Shown here: piece after piece, positions 15,280 to 25,563 of the stretch | Layout: each line of letters starts with the position of its first letter | Numbering within the stretch: the first letter of the stretch is position 1 | From: Chryseobacterium gleum | Lineage (GTDB): Bacteria; Bacteroidota; Bacteroidia; Flavobacteriales; Schleiferiaceae | Reading direction: 5' to 3' | DNA length: 56,093 bases | NCBI GenBank assembly: GCA_945883565.1 | Contig: CAMCXO010000017.1 | Coordinates: 1-56,093, forward strand | The notes under the pieces: generated by a model | What the model saw: only the letters and a program-made list of their open reading frames with translations | The model's database searches: none | What the model was told of the DNA's origin: nothing | Made by a program: the position numbers and the translations under genes

Positions 15280-17832
15280 ATGCTAATCAGGTCGAATATT
15301 TCTAAACAGTACAGCTCGTGGATAAGCTGGGGAGAGGCCCTACTCGAAAGTATTTCGGAGCCTGCCTTTTGGTTTGATGAGGCTGGCCAATTGGTGGCGG
15401 TTAATGCCGGAGGGGCCGAATTTATTAAGGGTTTGAATCTGGAGGCCGATTGGCATTGCAAAATGGTTTTTGGCGATTTTCGGCTTTGGGAGCGCATTGC
15501 TTTTTTATTGAAAAACGACAATTCGGAGGAAGTAAGTATTAAAATTCCGCAAGAAAAAGATAAAACTACCAAGGCCATTGAGCTTCTTTTTAGGCGATTG
15601 CCTGAAATGCACTTTTTGATTAAAGTCCTACCTTTTAGAGGGGACGACGGCTTGTTTGAAGAATGGCATTGGCAAACCCAGGCATTGTTTAACAAATTGC
15701 CTAGTGCCAAACTGGCGATAGATGAAAACGGTCGTTTTTTGAGTTGCAATCCGGCCTTTTTTAAACTATTGGGCTATTGGCCGGATGATCAAGGCGATTC
15801 TGAAGCCATTTGGAATGCCGTTTTTCCCAATGCCGATTATAGAAAAGAAGTCGTTAGGCGTTGGCAATTGGCCTTGGCCAAAGCCAGAATGGGGGTAGAC
15901 AATACCCCTTTAGAGCCCTATTATGTATTCGATTCTAAAGGGCGCCGCAAAACGGTATTATGCAGTTTTGTGTGGTTGGGTGAGCAATGTTTGGTTTCGT
16001 TTACCGATATAACCGAGCAAATGAATTTGCAGGAGGCTTTGAGCCAAAGTGAGCGCAAATACAGGATTGTGGCAGAAAATACGCTTCATTGGGAGTTCTG
16101 GATTTCGCCTTATGGAGAGCCATTGTACCATTCGCCGGCTTGTGAAACGATTACCGGTTATACACCCGATTGGTTTTGCCGCGAACTGCATTTGTTTGAA
16201 GAGTTGTTAACGGCCGAAGACAGAAAGCGGTATCGTAAACATATGGCCGAGGTGCATGAGCTTAAAAAAAGCAGTCGTTTGGTATTGCGTATCCGTAACC
16301 GCAATGGTGAGTTTAGAATAATTGAGCATTTGTGCAAAGCCATTTTTGATGAGAACGGCGATTATTTGGGCATAAGGGGAACCAATGTTGATTTTACAGA
16401 GCACCATATGGCCAACGAAATGCGAAGGAAATTGGCTATGGCCGTAGATCAAAGCCCAACCAGTGTGGTTATTACCAATGTGAAGGGCCTTATTGAATAC
16501 GTGAATCCGAAGTTTACCGAAGTAAGTGGTTATGCTTTTGAAGAAGTAATAGGTAAGAACCCAAGGTTTCTGAAATCCGATTTTTTGGAGAAAACCGACT
16601 ATGCCCAAATGTGGCGCACCATTGGAGGCGGGCAGGTATGGAAAGGGGTGTTTAGAAACCGGAAGAAAAACGGAGATTTATACTGGGAATCGGCCACTAT
16701 ATCGCCAATTGTGAACGAGGCAGGTAAAATATCGCACTATATAGCGGTAAAAGAAGATATTACCCAGAAGAAAGCCACCGAAGAAGCTTTGGTAGAAAGT
16801 GAATCGCGTTACAACAGTATGTTGTGGCAAACGCCGGCGGGCATTGTTTTGGTGCACAATTGGCGGGTGTTTTTCGCGAATTATGCGGCCTGTAGAATTT
16901 TAGGTGTGGCGGATGCGGCCGAAGTGGTTGGCAAAAGCATTTTCGATTATTTGGAGCCCGAAGTTCATATGGAGGCTAAAAAATTGGCAGCCGATTTATT
17001 GAATGGCCGGCCTGTGCAAAATCCGGTGGTTTTTGCCATCCGAAATTTTTGGGGAGGACACACGGAGTTGGAACTTAGTTTGAGTTTGCAGTTGCATCAA
17101 CAGCAAAAAGCGGTTCAGATTATTATGGCTGATTTAAGTGAACGGCATAGGCAACAAGAAGCCATTGAAACCAGAAACCAACTTCTAAAAGACATTGCCT
17201 GGACGCATTCTCATACCTTAAGAGCGCCCCTGGCACGCCTTATGGGCTTGGTGAATATTATAGTGGAAAACGATTATGACCTCATTTCCAGTCATTTTGC
17301 GCTTAAAGAAATTGTGAGTTCGGCCGATGCATTGGATAAAATAATTCACGATATTTCCGACAAAACTAACCTGTTGCAAGACTTCGAATCAGAACTAAAA
17401 GCCGGAGGTGTTAAGAACACCGGACTTACCGAAAATATTGAGGTGTTGTTAATTGATGATGATCCTGTGGTTCAGTTGATTAACAAAGCGTTGATAACCC
17501 GTAATCTACCGAATGTGGCTATTCAGGTATTTATGGAGGCAGCTCCTGCGCTGGCGCATCTCTATCAAAAAAACCACGAGAACAGCAAAACCTTGGTGCT
17601 GTTAGATATCAATATGCCCGAAATTAGTGGTTGGGATTTTTTAAATCAGTTGTGCGAAAAGCCCGCTTTGGGAGATGTACAAATTATAATGCTTACGTCG
17701 AGCATCGATATGCAAGACCGTGTAAAGGCAGGCAATTACGATCAAGTAATGGACTATTGGGCCAAGCCTTTAACCAAGAGCCAAATTGAATCGCTAAGAA
17801 CGAACCCCAAACTTAGGTGGTTGAATGTTTAA
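15280..17832 (+). CDS. multi-PAS, HisKA-like, receiver protein without kinase ATPase domain
   Basis: The 850-residue soluble protein carries about five PAS domains (residues ~20-125, ~130-240, ~255-375, ~380-500 with PAC, ~510-620). A HisKA-like helical hairpin follows at ~630-700 with H645 in SHTLRAPLARLMG. No HATPase_c N, G1 or G2 box follows. A receiver domain begins immediately (VLLIDDD at 722, phospho-acceptor D776 in LVLLDINMPE, K829 in WAKPL). It can dimerise and sense but should need another kinase for phosphorylation. A small overlapping frame lies at its start (15254-15286). It converges with a two-TM gene, with a 4-bp overlap. Confidence 0.88.
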   Translation: MLIRSNISKQYSSWISWGEALLESISEPAFWFDEAGQLVAVNAGGAEFIKGLNLEADWHCKMVFGDFRLWERIAFLLKNDNSEEVSIKIPQEKDKTTKAIELLFRRLPEMHFLIKVLPFRGDDGLFEEWHWQTQALFNKLPSAKLAIDENGRFLSCNPAFFKLLGYWPDDQGDSEAIWNAVFPNADYRKEVVRRWQLALAKARMGVDNTPLEPYYVFDSKGRRKTVLCSFVWLGEQCLVSFTDITEQMNLQEALSQSERKYRIVAENTLHWEFWISPYGEPLYHSPACETITGYTPDWFCRELHLFEELLTAEDRKRYRKHMAEVHELKKSSRLVLRIRNRNGEFRIIEHLCKAIFDENGDYLGIRGTNVDFTEHHMANEMRRKLAMAVDQSPTSVVITNVKGLIEYVNPKFTEVSGYAFEEVIGKNPRFLKSDFLEKTDYAQMWRTIGGGQVWKGVFRNRKKNGDLYWESATISPIVNEAGKISHYIAVKEDITQKKATEEALVESESRYNSMLWQTPAGIVLVHNWRVFFANYAACRILGVADAAEVVGKSIFDYLEPEVHMEAKKLAADLLNGRPVQNPVVFAIRNFWGGHTELELSLSLQLHQQQKAVQIIMADLSERHRQQEAIETRNQLLKDIAWTHSHTLRAPLARLMGLVNIIVENDYDLISSHFALKEIVSSADALDKIIHDISDKTNLLQDFESELKAGGVKNTGLTENIEVLLIDDDPVVQLINKALITRNLPNVAIQVFMEAAPALAHLYQKNHENSKTLVLLDINMPEISGWDFLNQLCEKPALGDVQIIMLTSSIDMQDRVKAGNYDQVMDYWAKPLTKSQIESLRTNPKLRWLNV

Positions 17833-18092
17833 GCCTTAGGCCAATCATTTTGTTGGCTTTCGGGCCCCTGCACCCTGCGGTATGGGTGGTCTTCGTAAAA
17901 GGCTTCGTCAAAACTTAAGTTAGACGGAATTCCTTTTTTTAGCACCGTATATACTAAGTGAATGACTACTAGCGGCGATAAGCTGAAAAGAGCCAGTGGC
18001 ACGGCCAGTGAAATGGGCAGATGCGTGCTCAACACGTATATCAACAAATAAAAAGTGGAGAATAGGATAACTCCTTTTACAGCTTTATTCAT
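17829..18092 (-). CDS. two-TM membrane protein of unknown function
   Basis: The 87-residue product has two adjacent hydrophobic segments (VILFSTFYLLIYVLSTHL and AVPLALFSLSPLVVIHLVY) and a polar, acidic tail ending ESQQNDWPKA. The 3' end overlaps the PAS-receiver gene by 4 bp in convergent orientation. I know no function. The composition and coherent TM layout support it as a gene. Confidence 0.65.
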   Translation of the reverse strand: MNKAVKGVILFSTFYLLIYVLSTHLPISLAVPLALFSLSPLVVIHLVYTVLKKGIPSNLSFDEAFYEDHPYRRVQGPESQQNDWPKA

Positions 18093-18186
18093 GTTTAGGG
18101 AACCAATTGTTGGTGGCCATTGTTCATTGAACAGCTTATTTTAGGAAGCTCGTAGGAGTTAAGAACTAAACCGTTAAAATGAACAA

Positions 18187-19170
18187 ATGAATTACAGATC
18201 TTTAGGTAAAACTGGTTTGCAAATCAGTGAACTGTCTTTTGGTTCCTGGATAACCTTTGGCAACCAGATTGGCGATGAGGTAAGCAAAGACCTTATGATA
18301 GCGGCTTATGAGGCGGGGGTCAATTTTTTTGACAATGCAGAGGTGTATGCCAACGGCAAATCTGAATTGTTGATGGGTAAAATTATAGACGGGCTTGGCT
18401 GGAAGCGCGATACGTTTATGATAAGCTCGAAGGCTTATTTTGGAAGTGGGGGTAAGCTGCCTACCCAAAAAGGATTGAATCGCAAACATTTGGTTGAAGC
18501 TTGTGATGCGGCTCTAAAGCGATTGCGTGTAGAGTATTTGGATTTGTTTTATTGCCATCGTCCTGATAAGCTTACGCCTATAGAGGAAACGGTTTGGACC
18601 ATGCACAACCTTATTGTTCAAGGAAAGATTCTGTATTGGGGAACATCAGAGTGGAGTGGCGTTGAAATTATGGAAGCCCACCGCATAGCGGAAAGACATC
18701 ATTTAATTGGGCCGGTGGTAGAACAGCCGCAATACAATTTGCTGCATCGAGAAAAAGTGGAGGCAGAATACCATATGGTGTATAAAACGGTGGGTTTAGG
18801 CACCACCATTTGGTCGCCCTTGGCTTCGGGCTTACTTACCGGTAAATATTCTAAAGGGAAAATCGAAGAGTTTCGACTTGGTTTAGATGAATTGAGCTGG
18901 CTTAAAGCGCGGAATGTGGTGGAAGAGAAAGTAAAAAAAGCCGATGCACTGGCTGAGTTGGCAGGCGAATTGGGGTTAACCCCCGCACAATTGGGTATAG
19001 CATGGTGTCTTAAAAATCCAAATGTGAGCACTGTAATTTTGGGTGCGACTAAAGTGTCGCAGCTAATTGAAAATTTGGAAGCTGCAAGTAAACAAGAATT
19101 GTTGAGCGAAGAAGTGATGATGAGAATAGAATCCATTGTGCAAAACAAACCCGAGCTTCCTCCTTTTTGA
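18187..19170 (+). CDS. aldo/keto reductase, Kv-beta/YghZ type
   Basis: The 327-residue TIM-barrel protein begins MNYRSLGKTGLQISELSFGS. The catalytic tetrad is D49, Y54, K82 and H124 (FDNAEVY, SSKAYF, FYCHRPDK). The C-terminal GATKVSQLIENLEA segment forms the NADP-binding loop. It matches the voltage-gated potassium channel beta-subunit-like group, which reduces small aldehydes such as methylglyoxal in bacteria. The substrate here is unknown. It is monocistronic, with a bidirectional terminator behind it. Confidence 0.93.
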   Translation: MNYRSLGKTGLQISELSFGSWITFGNQIGDEVSKDLMIAAYEAGVNFFDNAEVYANGKSELLMGKIIDGLGWKRDTFMISSKAYFGSGGKLPTQKGLNRKHLVEACDAALKRLRVEYLDLFYCHRPDKLTPIEETVWTMHNLIVQGKILYWGTSEWSGVEIMEAHRIAERHHLIGPVVEQPQYNLLHREKVEAEYHMVYKTVGLGTTIWSPLASGLLTGKYSKGKIEEFRLGLDELSWLKARNVVEEKVKKADALAELAGELGLTPAQLGIAWCLKNPNVSTVILGATKVSQLIENLEAASKQELLSEEVMMRIESIVQNKPELPPF

Positions 19171-19186
19171 GTTTTGGTTGGTTCAT

Positions 19187-19226
19187 AAAAAAAAGAAACC
19201 GTCCAATTGGACGGCTCTTTTTTTTT
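19187..19226. terminator. bidirectional terminator
   Basis: The CCGTCCAATTGGACGG stem is flanked by an A-run on the left and a T-run on the right. It serves the converging aldo/keto reductase and nucleotidase genes. Confidence 0.85.
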
Positions 19227-19241
19227 AAAAAGGAAGTCTGA

Positions 19242-22200
19242 TTAGGGCTTCACGATTTTATGGATTTCGATGCTTTGGCCGTTGTTTACGCGCAAGAGGT
19301 AAATTCCGCTTGGGTACTGGCTAAGGTTGAATTCCACCAATTTGCCTTCTTCGCTGGCCAATAATTGACCGTTAACATTCATCAATTGCACAAGGGCCGA
19401 TTGGGCCAATTGAATGTTAACATAGTCTTGGGCAGGGTTTGGATAGATAAGAGTGGCTTGGCTTTCGTTGCTTATATCGGTTTTGCTACCGCCGGCCAAA
19501 GTGCCATTCAACTCGACAGAGTAGGCAGAAAGGGTAGCGATACCGCTGTTGCGGTAACGGGTACGAACGCTAAAGCCATAGTTAATACCGGTGTTCAATC
19601 CGCCAGCCAAGAAGGTGGTGTCGTTAATACCAGTAAACAAGCCAACCAATTGACCGTTGTTGAGGTTACGAACGCGAACCTGATGGTTGATTACATTGGG
19701 TTCATTTACTTGATTCCAACGCAAACGGAAGGCGTTGGCACCTTCTTGAACTGCAACTACCAAGTTGGGCACATAGCCATAGTTAAGAGGCATAACCGTG
19801 AAAGCGCTTGATGACTCACAGCCATTGTTGTCGCTAACATAAACCATGTAGTTACCAGCAGAAAGCGCTTCGAAATTGGCTCTAGAACCAGTGGTCATGG
19901 TAGAGTCGCCCATGGCATTTACCAATACAATTTGGTAAGGTGAAGAACCACCTGAAATACCATTGATGTTGGCAGAAGCTTGACGAACGGTAGTGCTGAT
20001 GCTGGCTTGGCTAACGTTCAAATTGAATTGAATTTGAGGACAAGCTACTTCGAAAGTTTCGGTGCAAGAGAAACCACCATTACCTGGGAAATCGCGCACT
20101 CTCCATTCATAAGTTCCAAGGCTCAAATTGTTCAATACACGCATGTTGACGTTGGTTACACGCAAGCTGTTCCAAGTGTTTTCGCCTTCTAAACGGTAGT
20201 CAACAATTACCGAATTTGAAGCACCGGCATTCCAGCTTAGCTCAACCTGATAACGGCTAGAATCTGTAACAGTGGCCATTAACCCACGATTGGCGCAACC
20301 TCCGTATTGGATACGACCTTCGCCGCCAACAGGATACATAACGCTGTCAATAAGTCCGTTAAGACCATTTGGCGAAGTTACATAGTTAAACAAAGCTTGT
20401 TGGTAAGTAGCGCCCAAACGGGTGAAACCTAGATCGCCCAATGGGTATTGGTCGCCTCCGTTGGCCGAAAAGTCGGCAATGGCTATGTTTACAGAAGGGG
20501 CGTTGTTTACTATAGCACCATTGCGTACAATGTAGCGGCCATCGTCTAAACGAATTTCCCAGATGCGCTCGCCGGCTTGTAAAAGGGCATTGGTGGCCAC
20601 ATCGTACTTCAAAGAAGTAGCGGTGGTATCCCAAACAAAGCTAAAACCGGCAATTTGAGCAAAGCGGCCATCGCCTGAGTTTGCACCGCCTTTGCTGGCC
20701 GATACGAAGTTTTCTACCAATTCTTTGAAACGCTCTGGGCTAACATTTTCAACCATGCTCACGAAATTGGCAAAAGGCAAAATGCTGAAGGTATTGAGTT
20801 CGGTAAAGTTGCCGGCCGCAATAATGTTGTTGTTGCGTATGCCACCTCCGTTCTGAATGCCTACATGAGCCTGAGGAACACCAAAAGAAGCTGCATTTTG
20901 ATTGGCTTGCCACAACATGGCATCGGCCACCAAATTACCTAAGTTTGACTCAATGCCACGCACTACAGGGCGACGTCCGTCTAAAGCCACTTGGCTTTGG
21001 GCGATAACGTTGTTGCCTAAAGCCGCAACATAGGCTGAAACAGAATCCACTACATTTTGCTGCAAGAAGGCATTAGAGGCTACACCTCCGGTTTGTCCTA
21101 ATGCGGCTACACGCTTAATACCTGAATTGGCGCCAATGCTGCTAACTTGTCCGAAGTTGTCGAAGCTTAAACGTAAATCGCCTAGGTACTTATATTCACC
21201 AGGAGTGGTTACAATGTAAACATTTTGACCGTTGGCATCGGTTTTAACCAATGGGTATGGACCAGCAATGGGGCCATCGCCAGGAACCAAAAGGGTAGAA
21301 CCATCGCCTAATAAATCATCGCCACCACCGGCAATCATTACATCGACATTGGTTAGCATTTTGGCTAAAGCCGTGTCTTCGTTAACGGTTTGTAAGTGAG
21401 AAATCAAAATGATTTTGTTTACGCCCATATTGGTAAGCTGGTTAACTTCTGCCTGAACAGCAGCGGCTACGTTGTTTAATACCACCACATTGCCTGGGCT
21501 GGAAATATTAGCCAAGCTAGGAGTGGTAGCGCCTACTACGCCAATAAGTTCACCATTGCGGTTAATTACAGTGCTCTTGGCAATGCGTCCGTTGTTTACC
21601 AAAGCATTCAAACCAGGTTCGGCAGAAAAATCTAAATTGGAACTCAAGAATGGGGTTGGTACGATGGCATTCACTTCGTTAACCAAGCGCTCTAATACAG
21701 TTGGACCGAAATCGAAGTCGTGGTTACCCAAACAAATGGCATCATAATCAACAGCGCCCAAAACGATGGCATCGTAAAGAGGACCATTGGTTCTGTTTAA
21801 ACCCGCAGCGAATTCTGGGCCGGCCAAGAAATTATCGCCTGAAGAAAGCATGATGCTTTCGAAGCCATCGTTTACAGCTTGAACACGTAGAGTGTCGAGA
21901 AGGGTTTTAAAGCGGGCTACACCACCAAATTGGGTATTGCTGCCACCGGCATTTACCAAGCGAGATTCTCCATCGTTGTTGTGGAAAATATTCAAGTTAA
22001 AGGCATTGGCCATGGTAGGCATTTTATAGCTAATGCGGCCTTCGCCACTTACAGGATAATCTGCACTGCTGATGGTACCATTTAAGCCCGAAGGAGAAGT
22101 GATATAATTGAAAAGGGCTTGTTGGTAGGTTGCACCGAGCGTGCGGAAGTTCAAGTCGCTCAAAGGGTATTGGTCGCCACCCTTGGCCGAGAAATCGGCA

Positions 22201-23801
22201 ATGGCGATGTTTACGGTTGGTGCGCCAGGCACAACGGCACCATTGTGAACAATATAGGTTCCATCGTTTAGACGAATTTCCCAGATACGGCTACCAGCTT
22301 GAGTTAAGGCATTTGTAATAGGGTCGTAGGCCAAAGAGGTAGCAGTGGTGTCCCAAACAAAAGAGAAGCCAGCTACTTGAGCAAATCGTCCATCGCCACT
22401 GTTGGCACCGCCTTTAGAGGCCGATACACAGTTTTCCATAAGCTCCTTAAAACGAGCAGGCGTAACACTTTCTACAATGCTCACGAAGTTTCCAAAGGGC
22501 AGAATGCTGTAGGTGTTGAGCTCGGTGAAGTTACCGGCTGCAATTATGTTGTTGTTTCTTATTCCACCACCATTTTGTAAGGCTACCTGAGCCACCGGAG
22601 CGCCAAAAGAAGCTGCATTTTGATTGGCTTGCCACAACATAGCATCTGCCACCAAATTACCTAAGTTCGATTCGATTCCACGTACAACGGGACGGCGACC
22701 ATCTAAAGCCACTTGGCTTTGGGCGATAACATTTAAGTTTAGGTTGTTTACGTATGCATTAATTGAATCGACTATGGTGGTTTGCATTACCGCATCGGGT
22801 ACTACTCCGCCCATTTCTGGTAAAGCTGCCACACGAAGCACATTAGAGGTAGCGGTGTTAATATTGGTAATGTTACCCGCGTTGTCGAAGGTTAGCTCTA
22901 AGCGACCTAAATACTTGTACTCACCAGGGGTGGTTATAATAGGCACTTGCTGGTTGTTGGCGTCGGCAATCAACAAGGGGTAGGGTGCGGCTATTGGGCC
23001 ATCGCCTGGAACCAAAAGAGCGCCCGGATTGGCCAATAATTCGCTGCCTCCGCCGGCAATAACCACGTCAACATTGTGCAACTGACGCACCAAAGCAGTA
23101 TCTTCCTGAATGGTTTGAAGGTGGGCAATTAAAATTATTTTGTTAACGCCCATTAAAGTAAGGGCATCTACTTCGGCCTGAACTTCGGCGGCTACATTAG
23201 GCAATATGGCCACGTTGCCAGGAGAAGAAATATTTGGCAAAGCCACTGTGGTGGCACCAATGATGCCAATTTGCTGACCGTTTTTGGTAACTACAGTGCT
23301 CTTGGCAATTCGGCCATTGTTGGTTAATGGCGACAGGATAGGCTCTGAGCTGAAGTCCAAATTGGCACTTAAAAATGGAGTGGGGTTAATTCCATTCACA
23401 TCGTTAACCATACGCGCTAAAACGCCTGGACCAAAATCGAAATCGTGGTTACCTAAACAAATGGCATCGTAGTCGATGGCAGCCAAGGCCATGGCGTCGT
23501 ATAAAGGCCCGTTTTGGCGATTTAAACCAGCGGCAAAGTTTGGACCCGCCAAATAGTTATCGCCAGAGCTCAACATAACCACTGCGTTACCTGCAGCCGA
23601 TTCGAGTGAGCGAACAGTATCGAGCAAAGCCTTGAAGCGGGCAATGCCCCCAAAGTTGGCCGCCGAACTACCGGCATTAATTAGTTTCGACTCTCCGTCG
23701 TTGTTGTGGAGAATGGTGAGCTTGTACTGGGCTCGTATGGGGAAGCTTAGAATCAAAACCCCAACAAGCAACAGTTTGCCCAAAAAGTGCATTTTCGACA
23801 T
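19242..23801 (-). CDS. tandem double 5'-nucleotidase with T9SS sorting domain
   Basis: The 1519-residue product has a signal peptide (ending PIRAQ) and two complete metallophosphatase/5'-nucleotidase units, residues ~26-595 and ~601-1165, a period of about 575. Each has LHNNDGES/IFHNNDGES, SSGDN, GNHDFDFGP, a HLQT histidine, an AGGG(S/D) segment and a 5_nucleotid_C domain (QNGGGIRNN). This NDGE/AGGG subfamily differs from classic NDxH/GGHSH nucleotidases, but the pattern is the same in both copies. Fibronectin-like and SprB-like modules follow, and then a type A sorting domain (YPNPAQDYVNIQL ... GIYLLRVNNG). It should be exported by T9SS to the surface to release phosphate from nucleotides or related esters. 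Confidence 0.95.
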   Translation of the reverse strand: MSKMHFLGKLLLVGVLILSFPIRAQYKLTILHNNDGESKLINAGSSAANFGGIARFKALLDTVRSLESAAGNAVVMLSSGDNYLAGPNFAAGLNRQNGPLYDAMALAAIDYDAICLGNHDFDFGPGVLARMVNDVNGINPTPFLSANLDFSSEPILSPLTNNGRIAKSTVVTKNGQQIGIIGATTVALPNISSPGNVAILPNVAAEVQAEVDALTLMGVNKIILIAHLQTIQEDTALVRQLHNVDVVIAGGGSELLANPGALLVPGDGPIAAPYPLLIADANNQQVPIITTPGEYKYLGRLELTFDNAGNITNINTATSNVLRVAALPEMGGVVPDAVMQTTIVDSINAYVNNLNLNVIAQSQVALDGRRPVVRGIESNLGNLVADAMLWQANQNAASFGAPVAQVALQNGGGIRNNNIIAAGNFTELNTYSILPFGNFVSIVESVTPARFKELMENCVSASKGGANSGDGRFAQVAGFSFVWDTTATSLAYDPITNALTQAGSRIWEIRLNDGTYIVHNGAVVPGAPTVNIAIADFSAKGGDQYPLSDLNFRTLGATYQQALFNYITSPSGLNGTISSADYPVSGEGRISYKMPTMANAFNLNIFHNNDGESRLVNAGGSNTQFGGVARFKTLLDTLRVQAVNDGFESIMLSSGDNFLAGPEFAAGLNRTNGPLYDAIVLGAVDYDAICLGNHDFDFGPTVLERLVNEVNAIVPTPFLSSNLDFSAEPGLNALVNNGRIAKSTVINRNGELIGVVGATTPSLANISSPGNVVVLNNVAAAVQAEVNQLTNMGVNKIILISHLQTVNEDTALAKMLTNVDVMIAGGGDDLLGDGSTLLVPGDGPIAGPYPLVKTDANGQNVYIVTTPGEYKYLGDLRLSFDNFGQVSSIGANSGIKRVAALGQTGGVASNAFLQQNVVDSVSAYVAALGNNVIAQSQVALDGRRPVVRGIESNLGNLVADAMLWQANQNAASFGVPQAHVGIQNGGGIRNNNIIAAGNFTELNTFSILPFANFVSMVENVSPERFKELVENFVSASKGGANSGDGRFAQIAGFSFVWDTTATSLKYDVATNALLQAGERIWEIRLDDGRYIVRNGAIVNNAPSVNIAIADFSANGGDQYPLGDLGFTRLGATYQQALFNYVTSPNGLNGLIDSVMYPVGGEGRIQYGGCANRGLMATVTDSSRYQVELSWNAGASNSVIVDYRLEGENTWNSLRVTNVNMRVLNNLSLGTYEWRVRDFPGNGGFSCTETFEVACPQIQFNLNVSQASISTTVRQASANINGISGGSSPYQIVLVNAMGDSTMTTGSRANFEALSAGNYMVYVSDNNGCESSSAFTVMPLNYGYVPNLVVAVQEGANAFRLRWNQVNEPNVINHQVRVRNLNNGQLVGLFTGINDTTFLAGGLNTGINYGFSVRTRYRNSGIATLSAYSVELNGTLAGGSKTDISNESQATLIYPNPAQDYVNIQLAQSALVQLMNVNGQLLASEEGKLVEFNLSQYPSGIYLLRVNNGQSIEIHKIVKP

Positions 23802-24054
23802 AATGTTGAATTTTTGTTTGGAGGTGAAGCTAATGCCCGAGTATTAAGGCAATTCGCTTTGAATGTAAAGTTCTCTTTAATAGTATAGGCTGATAGACAA
23901 ATGTTAATAACTCAATGACCATGATATTCAACAAAGTATAATCTTGGCATATTTACCATAGATTGACTATTTTAAAACGATTTAATAATATTGAAAATTG
24001 AACTTTAGCTTTAGTCTATGATTTATTCATAGAGACCGGGTTCCAAAGTTGAAA

Positions 24055-25563
24055 TTATGCGTTGTTGTCAACGTCTTTTCCATCGGCATCCAGTAAATTG
24101 GCAACGGGGATATCTGAACCCGGAATGAGATTCCCATCTTCGTCCCAGAAGAAAATGACCTCAATGAAGGCCAAGCCCATAAAAGTGATCAGATTAACAG
24201 GGAATTGGGTCATAATAGGATTGCCATAGTTGGTAGCCAAAACGCCTGCATATCCGGCTACAATACTCATTACTATGTATTTATTTTCCCCTTCTGGAAG
24301 TTTAATTCCAAGAAGCAGAGACCTTGCCAGTAAGTACAGCCAAATGCCTAGATACAAGTATTTACCAATTACCCCGGCTTCGGCTCTAATACGCGTATAC
24401 AGACCATCGGGGGCAAAATCGGCCAGCCAAGTTCCGGGCGCGAATCTTTGTCCAAACGAACCGGTTGAACCAATGCCACCACCAAATGGTTTTCCTTTAA
24501 GATATTCTGTTAGTCGGGCTCGGTTATTTATGCGCACCAAAAGTGATGCATCGTTGGGGTCAACGGCTGTGCGCAATCGGGCTATTTGATAATTGCCTTG
24601 ACCAATATAGGTATAACGCAAAAAGACGTATCCAAACGAAAGGACGAAGGCCGCTATCACGACGAGTCGCACATTACGCGTCATCACCAAAAAGGCCAAA
24701 CCCCCTAAAACAGGCACAGCCAGAGCACCACGTGTTCCAGAAATCACCATGCCATAGAATCCTAATAACCCCGTAATAAAGTAAAAAGCCCTCCAACTTT
24801 TGGGAAAAGGACCCAATGCCAAAACAAGAGCCGTTATACAAACTTGCCCCATGGCCGAACCAAAGGTTCCGCCGTCGAAGTAATAGGAAAACACCCTTAG
24901 TTTTCCAAACAGTACATGGGTTCGGTGTTCGCCTGCATCCAGCCAGGCTTGCTCGGTGCTCGATACTCCGAAGGTTAATTGTTTCCAACCCCAAACCACG
25001 GCTATGAGCGACATTACAAAATAAATATTGGTATAAACAAAAAAATCGTGGCGGTTTTTAAGCAATACTATACCAATAACAGCGATGAAAAACTGATACA
25101 AACCAATTCCTCGCATGGCAAAAAACCAGCCTTGAAAGTTTGGCGCTAAAGGGTTAAATAATTCCAAGAACATATAAATGAACCAAATCGACATAAGTAA
25201 AACGAAATGATTGCTAAAAACTTTAATAAAATCTATGGTTTTGAAGTACTTAAAGAATATAATTAATAGCAATCCCAAAAGGCTAACATCGGCACCTATT
25301 CCCCAAGGGAAAATAGGGAAATAGCGCGTAACAACTGAAATAATAAAACCGTAAAAGAAAATGAGCCACAATCCCAATTTAGGGCTTTGAAAAGAAACAA
25401 TAACAAGAGCGACGCCAAAAGGCAATCCAAACAATAGAGCACCACCTAAAATGCCTCCTTTCGCAATTAATACGGCCGCCAAAGCGGCTATTAATCCCCA
25501 ACGCAAATATGGCAAAAGCTCTTTTCCGGTTTGCCTGCGGTATAAATGCGAATAATCACTCAT
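24055..25563 (-). CDS. O-antigen ligase/polymerase-like membrane protein
   Basis: The 502-residue product has roughly 10-12 hydrophobic segments and a large loop between late TMs (residues ~310-400). It contains SGTRGALAVPVLGG and a GGGIGSTGSFGQRFAPG segment, both typical of the Wzy/WaaL O-antigen ligase superfamily. The tail is acidic (ADGKDVDNNA). It should polymerise or attach a surface polysaccharide. It starts immediately after the stop of the upstream secreted-protein gene and diverges from the glycosyltransferase cluster at 26399. Confidence 0.85.
   Translation of the reverse strand: MSDYSHLYRRQTGKELLPYLRWGLIAALAAVLIAKGGILGGALLFGLPFGVALVIVSFQSPKLGLWLIFFYGFIISVVTRYFPIFPWGIGADVSLLGLLLIIFFKYFKTIDFIKVFSNHFVLLMSIWFIYMFLELFNPLAPNFQGWFFAMRGIGLYQFFIAVIGIVLLKNRHDFFVYTNIYFVMSLIAVVWGWKQLTFGVSSTEQAWLDAGEHRTHVLFGKLRVFSYYFDGGTFGSAMGQVCITALVLALGPFPKSWRAFYFITGLLGFYGMVISGTRGALAVPVLGGLAFLVMTRNVRLVVIAAFVLSFGYVFLRYTYIGQGNYQIARLRTAVDPNDASLLVRINNRARLTEYLKGKPFGGGIGSTGSFGQRFAPGTWLADFAPDGLYTRIRAEAGVIGKYLYLGIWLYLLARSLLLGIKLPEGENKYIVMSIVAGYAGVLATNYGNPIMTQFPVNLITFMGLAFIEVIFFWDEDGNLIPGSDIPVANLLDADGKDVDNNA

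Noticed and set aside
22130-23847. plus-strand ORFs within the double nucleotidase
   Set aside because: They are shadows of the duplicated coding sequence and recur in both copies for that reason.
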